DNA of 36,359 nt from Candidatus Firestonebacteria bacterium RIFOXYD2_FULL_39_29. Its GTDB lineage: Bacteria > Oederibacteriota > D2-FULL-39-29. A program made the translations under genes and the position numbers. The number at the start of each line of letters is the position of its first letter. Positions within the stretch are counted from its first letter, which is position 1. The notes beneath the pieces are model-generated. The model did not search any database and was not told the DNA's origin. It saw nothing but the letters and a program-made list of their open reading frames with translations. The stretch is from NCBI GenBank assembly GCA_001778375.1, contig MFGV01000024.1:1-36359 (forward strand), given 5' to 3'. Below, piece after piece: positions 33,095 through 36,359 of this stretch.

Positions 33095-34201
33095 TTACTT
33101 TACTACCGTGCTTAAACTTAATATCGGCAGTAGTACTGCAATAGCAACAAAACCTACAACCAAAGCCATTCCCAGGATAATAATCGGTTCCAGAATTATT
33201 ACCACCCGTCTTGTAATAATCTCCATTTCTCTTTCATAAAATGTGGCAATTTTAGTCAGCACATCTTCAAGTTTTCCGGTCTCCTCACCCACATTAACCA
33301 TTTGGACAACCTGTTTGGGAAAGAAAGAATATTCTTTAAGCGCTTTTGATAAACTGTCCCCTCTTTCAACGTTTTTTGCAATTGCTTTAACGTATTCTGA
33401 TAACACACTACTGGAAATTGTATCTCCCGTTACAGAGAGCGCTTGAAGCAGAGGTACACCGCTCCCGACCATCACACTCAACACAAATGAAAACCGTGAA
33501 AGAAGGGATTTATGAATGGCATTCCCCAAAAGAGGTATCCTGAGAATACTTTTATCAAACAAGGATTTACCTTCTTTTGTTTTATAATATTTCATTAATA
33601 ACACGGTCAGAACAGCAACTATTATTAAAATAAGCCACCAGTAATTCATAAAGATATTGCTAGTTTCCAGCAATATCAGCGTAGGCCAGGGTAAGGCCTG
33701 GTTAAAATCAGAAAATATTGCCACAAACCTGGGAAGTATAACCGCAAGTATAAAAACTAATACGGTAGTTCCGACAAGCAGCATCATCACAGGATAAATC
33801 ATCATGGTGACCAGCTTCGACTTGAACTCTTCTTCCCATTCAAGCAAATCCGCATATTTAGTCAGAGCTTTTTCAAGGAGTCCTGTTATTTCCCCGACTT
33901 TAACCAAACTGGCCATCAGAGGCGGAAATACTTTTGGAAACTCCGTCAAACACTCCGAAAAGTTTGTACCGCTTTTAATCTTTTCCTTTATGCTAAAAAG
34001 AACATGTTTTAATTGGGCTTCATCCAGCCCATCATGCAAAGTATTTATTGCCTGATATAAAGGAACCCCTGCAGCGCACATAGTCGAAAGTTGTCTTACG
34101 AAAGCGCTTAGATCATGCAAGCTCACGGGCTTTACATTCATTGAATTTATTTTATTGATAATTGATTTAGTTTGATTTTTTATATTATTCAGCAAATTCA
34201 T
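33095..34201 (-). CDS. gspF: Type II secretion inner-membrane platform protein GspF
   Basis: 368 residues with two T2SSF domains (about 30-150 and 235-355). Each holds the 'FVRQLSTMCAAGVPLYQAINTL' / 'FSFVLSVMVGSGVPLLQALSVT' type repeat, followed by 'MASLVKVGEITGLLEKALTKYADLLEWEEEFKSKL' / 'VVQMVNVGEETGKLEDVLTKIATFYEREME'. Three membrane helices separate and end the domains. It is the polytopic core under the GspE ATPase. Its ATG lies inside the gspE 3' end (17-nt overlap). Confidence 0.95.
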   Translation of the reverse strand: MNLLNNIKNQTKSIINKINSMNVKPVSLHDLSAFVRQLSTMCAAGVPLYQAINTLHDGLDEAQLKHVLFSIKEKIKSGTNFSECLTEFPKVFPPLMASLVKVGEITGLLEKALTKYADLLEWEEEFKSKLVTMMIYPVMMLLVGTTVLVFILAVILPRFVAIFSDFNQALPWPTLILLETSNIFMNYWWLILIIVAVLTVLLMKYYKTKEGKSLFDKSILRIPLLGNAIHKSLLSRFSFVLSVMVGSGVPLLQALSVTGDTISSSVLSEYVKAIAKNVERGDSLSKALKEYSFFPKQVVQMVNVGEETGKLEDVLTKIATFYEREMEIITRRVVIILEPIIILGMALVVGFVAIAVLLPILSLSTVVK

Positions 34202-35708
34202 CTTCCTGTGTTACTTTAATAACCTCATCAACAGTGGTAAATCCGCGCCTTACTTTTTCCCAGCCGTCTTCGCGGAGTGTCCGCATACCAAACGCTATAG
34301 CTTTGTTCTTAATATCACTTGTAACGACCCTTGTCATAATTAACTTTTTAAGCGCGTCATTTATTACCAACAGTTCATAGATCCCCATCCTGCCGAGATA
34401 ACCGGTATTCAGACATTCATCACAGCCCGCGCCTTCATAAAGTTTTTCTTTTTTATCATATTCAAATCTTATATCACTGAGATATTTTTCATCAGGAGAA
34501 TAAGGCTTTTTACACGTTTTGCAAATTACGCGTACAAGTCTTTGTGCAAGTATGCCTATTACGGAGGAAGCCACAAGATAAGGCTCAATACCCATATCCA
34601 CAAGCCGGGTTATTGCTCCCGCAGCATCATTTGTATGAAGAGTTGCGAAGACAAGATGCCCGGTTAAAGATGCACGGATAGCAATCTCAGCGGTTTCAAG
34701 ATCCCTTATTTCACCTATCATAATAATATCCGGGTCGTGCCTCAAAATATGACGAAGTCCGAGCGCAAAGGTGAGATCTATTTTTGAATTCACCTGAATC
34801 TGATTTATACCATTCAGATGATATTCAACAGGTTCTTCTATCGTAATAATTTTTTTATCAGGAGAGTTTATTGTTGAAAGTGCGGAGTACAAAGTAGTTG
34901 TTTTTCCGCTTCCGGTAGGACCTGTAACCAGAAAAATACCGTGCGGCCTGGATATAATACTCTCAAATATTTTAAGATCCTCCGGCAGCATCCCGAGCTG
35001 TTCCATCCCAAGCAGAACATTCGCTTTATCTAAAATCCTGAGAACCACACCCTCTCCGTAAAGAGTCGGAATAGTAGAAACCCTGCAGTCAATCTGCCTT
35101 CCGCCTGCTCTTATCTCTATTCGTCCGTCCTGAGGCATTCTTCTTTCGGCAATATTCATCTCCGCCATAATTTTTATTCTTGAAACTATGGCAACCCGGA
35201 AGAGTTTTAGTTCATTGGGTATGGGCACATCCCTTAAGACACCGTCTACCCTGAATCTGACTTTCAGTTCTTTCTCGTACGGTTCAAGATGAATATCCGT
35301 AGCTCTTTCTTTTAAAGCTTCAAGAAACAATTGATTGACAAACTGGATTATGGAAGCGTCATGTGCCAAAGCCGTATCATCTATAGCCTCTATATCTTTT
35401 ACTCCCGAAGCTCTGTCAAAAATAGACCCGTTTTCTTCGACCATTCTTGCAACAGTATCAGCTCCGACGCCGTAATACTTTTTTATCGCACCCAATATTT
35501 CAGCTTCCGTAATTTCTAACGGGATAACCGGTTTACCGAATATCAGGCTTATTTCGTCCAAGATCTGAAGATTAAACGCATCAGAGATACCGACAACAAT
35601 GGAACCATTCTCTTCTTTTATTGGAATCGCCTTAAATTTATTTGCTAATTTAAGGGATAATTTGGCAATTAGATTTGAGTCTATCTCATGATTTGAAAGT
35701 TTATTCAC
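34185..35708 (-). CDS. gspE: Type II secretion assembly ATPase GspE
   Basis: 507 residues. An N-terminal T2SSE_N/MshEN-like domain spans about 10-100. The ATPase follows, with 'DASIIQFVNQLFLEALKERATDIHLEP', Walker A GPTGSGKT (263-270), Asp box 'EEPVEY', Walker B 'ILRHDPDIIMIGEIRD' and His box 'GHLVFATLHTND'. A zinc subdomain has two CxxC pairs (CKTC and CDEC). It drives pseudopilus assembly at the cytoplasmic face. The start is GTG; the best ribosome binding site, AAGGAG, is 13 nt upstream, further than usual. No better in-frame start is visible. First gene of the operon. Confidence 0.95.
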   Translation of the reverse strand: MNKLSNHEIDSNLIAKLSLKLANKFKAIPIKEENGSIVVGISDAFNLQILDEISLIFGKPVIPLEITEAEILGAIKKYYGVGADTVARMVEENGSIFDRASGVKDIEAIDDTALAHDASIIQFVNQLFLEALKERATDIHLEPYEKELKVRFRVDGVLRDVPIPNELKLFRVAIVSRIKIMAEMNIAERRMPQDGRIEIRAGGRQIDCRVSTIPTLYGEGVVLRILDKANVLLGMEQLGMLPEDLKIFESIISRPHGIFLVTGPTGSGKTTTLYSALSTINSPDKKIITIEEPVEYHLNGINQIQVNSKIDLTFALGLRHILRHDPDIIMIGEIRDLETAEIAIRASLTGHLVFATLHTNDAAGAITRLVDMGIEPYLVASSVIGILAQRLVRVICKTCKKPYSPDEKYLSDIRFEYDKKEKLYEGAGCDECLNTGYLGRMGIYELLVINDALKKLIMTRVVTSDIKNKAIAFGMRTLREDGWEKVRRGFTTVDEVIKVTQEDEFAE

Positions 35709-35768
35709 AAAGGATACAATTCTCCTTAAAATTTAGACGAATTTTCCAACAATAAGGATTACATTGAT

Positions 35769-35797
35769 ATTTTAGACCTTTAGCTTGATTTTGTAAA
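35769..35797 (-). promoter_or_regulatory. Promoter for the type II secretion operon
   Basis: Minus strand TTTACA (35797-35792, 5/6 match), 17-nt spacer, TAAAAT (35774-35769, 5/6). The expected start site near 35762 gives a ~54-nt leader before the gspE GTG. It lies between gspE and the insertion-sequence remnant. Confidence 0.65.
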
Positions 35798-35843
35798 GCC
35801 AAAAATCCACACCTTTTAAACGGTAATTCCCGCGCTGCGTTAT

Positions 35844-36097
35844 ATGGTGCGGCTTTCCTATATCTACTCTGGAAAGACTAATGAGAGAAATACGGAGACG
35901 GACAGAGTAGTCGGAGCATTTCCTGACGGAAATTCAGCTTTGATGTTGGTGTGTGCCCGGCTTAGATATGTCGCAGGGACAAAATGGGGACTTAAACGCT
36001 ACATGAACATGGATTTGCTGAAGTTCTCAAAGGAGTTGGCCGCGTAATGCTTGCGGAGACCTCATGTTTGAAAGTGCGAAAGATTCTTGACGTTACC
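35844..36097 (+). pseudogene. IS256-family transposase 3' remnant with right end
   Basis: Only the last ~60 codons of a Mutator/IS256-type transposase remain, ending at the TAA of 36045-36047. The conserved C-terminal block reads RVVGAFPDGNSALMLV, then CARLRYVAGTKWG and KRYMNM. Just upstream, the expected 'LERL.REIRRRT' stretch lies in the +1 frame (35866-35904), so one base is missing at about 35904. The 5' two thirds of the gene are gone; only unrelated sequence lies before 35840. The segment 36066-36097, read from the outside as GGTAACGTCAAGAATC, is a plausible terminal inverted repeat of the element. It is the only plus-strand gene trace in the window. Confidence 0.75.
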
Positions 36098-36359
36098 GAT
36101 CTTCTTCCTCTTATTGTTGTACTGCGAATACCGAAAATGCGCTCTGTTAAAAACCGCTGAAATTGATTCTTTATCTTTTGGGAGGACTATAAAATGCACA
36201 TGGTTTGACATAAGGCAATAAGCCAGCACTTTGAGGTCATACTCTTCGACGTATTCTTTCATAGAGTCGAGTAGAACGGTGACGTAGTGATTACAGGCTC
36301 TTCTTGGCTGTATCCGTCGTTTCCAACTTCGTGCCCGTTTAGATTTGCCATATCCTATT
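36062..36359 (-). pseudogene. REP-associated (Y1/HUH) transposase fragment, truncated
   Basis: The minus-strand reading frame enters from the window edge and contains 'YVEEYDLKVLAYCLMSNHVHFIVLP' with the HxH metal motif, then 'FNRAHFRYSQYNNKRKKIG'. This is typical of IS200/IS605-like REP-associated tyrosine transposases (TnpA_REP). Family members continue with a 'HLWQGRF' block and the second helix. Here the match stops at about 36098, and the final ~10 codons to the TGA at 36062 are encoded by the end of the IS256 remnant. The region before 'MKEYVEEY' also fits the family poorly, so a deletion or frameshift there is possible. The catalytic Tyr region cannot be confirmed. Not functional as seen. 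Confidence 0.7.

Noticed and set aside
1-36359. CRISPR array, tRNA, rRNA, riboswitch or prophage genes
   Set aside because: None seen. The tandem arrays present have 9-nt units without spacers, and no cloverleaf or phage gene was recognised by reading both strands.

Overview
The window reads as a chromosomal segment of an uncultured, Gram-negative-type (diderm) bacterium with moderate to low G+C. Evidence for an outer membrane is a complete-looking type II secretion operon with a lipidated secretin, an ExbB/ExbD/TonB set, apolipoprotein N-acyltransferase, several lipobox signal peptides and an O-antigen/exopolysaccharide cluster. No rRNA, tRNA or other taxonomic marker is present. The gene mix would suit a candidate phylum of the Elusimicrobiota/Omnitrophota type, but that is a weak inference. 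Every intact gene lies on the minus strand, so transcription runs from high to low coordinates.

Layout, in transcription order. 35709-36359: decayed mobile DNA. The 3' end of an IS256-family transposase, frameshifted, abuts and apparently interrupts a REP-associated (Y1/HUH) transposase. 35797-25748: a type II secretion operon in the order E, F, G, H, I, J, K, L-like, a fused M/C-like protein, then the secretin D. A good sigma70-type promoter precedes gspE. 25694-10346: one long, mostly overlapping operon with its own near-consensus promoter. It encodes an O-antigen ligase, a flippase, two glycosyltransferases, UDP-GlcNAc 2-epimerase, a third glycosyltransferase, a DUF2723 GT-C-like membrane protein with TPRs, an M20 amidohydrolase, Lnt, glycogen synthase and two sugar ABC permeases. 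10167-8817: the matching ABC substrate-binding lipoprotein, with its own promoter, after a GC-rich palindromic repeat. 8747-4691: a perfect consensus promoter (TTGACA, 17 nt, TATAAT) drives exbB, exbD, tonB and a TPR-SpoIID lipoprotein. 4432-1206: DUF3467, BirA, type III pantothenate kinase and NfeD, ending at an intrinsic terminator. 1090-161: a single helical lipoprotein gene with its own promoter.

How the genes work together. Most of the window builds or serves the cell envelope: protein secretion, surface polysaccharide assembly, lipoprotein maturation, an energised inner-membrane motor and peptidoglycan processing. The most suggestive module is the exbB-exbD-tonB-TPR/SpoIID operon. It looks like a Tol-type motor paired with a lipoprotein that could bind and cut peptidoglycan. 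The type II secretion system is compact: a single protein appears to combine the PilO/GspM and PilP/GspC roles.

Intergenic DNA has its own theme. Several gaps hold degenerate arrays with a 9-nt period, usually starting right after a stop codon. One of them runs through the stop codon of the SpoIID gene and makes its charged C-terminal tail. Two gaps also hold GC-rich palindromes resembling REP elements.
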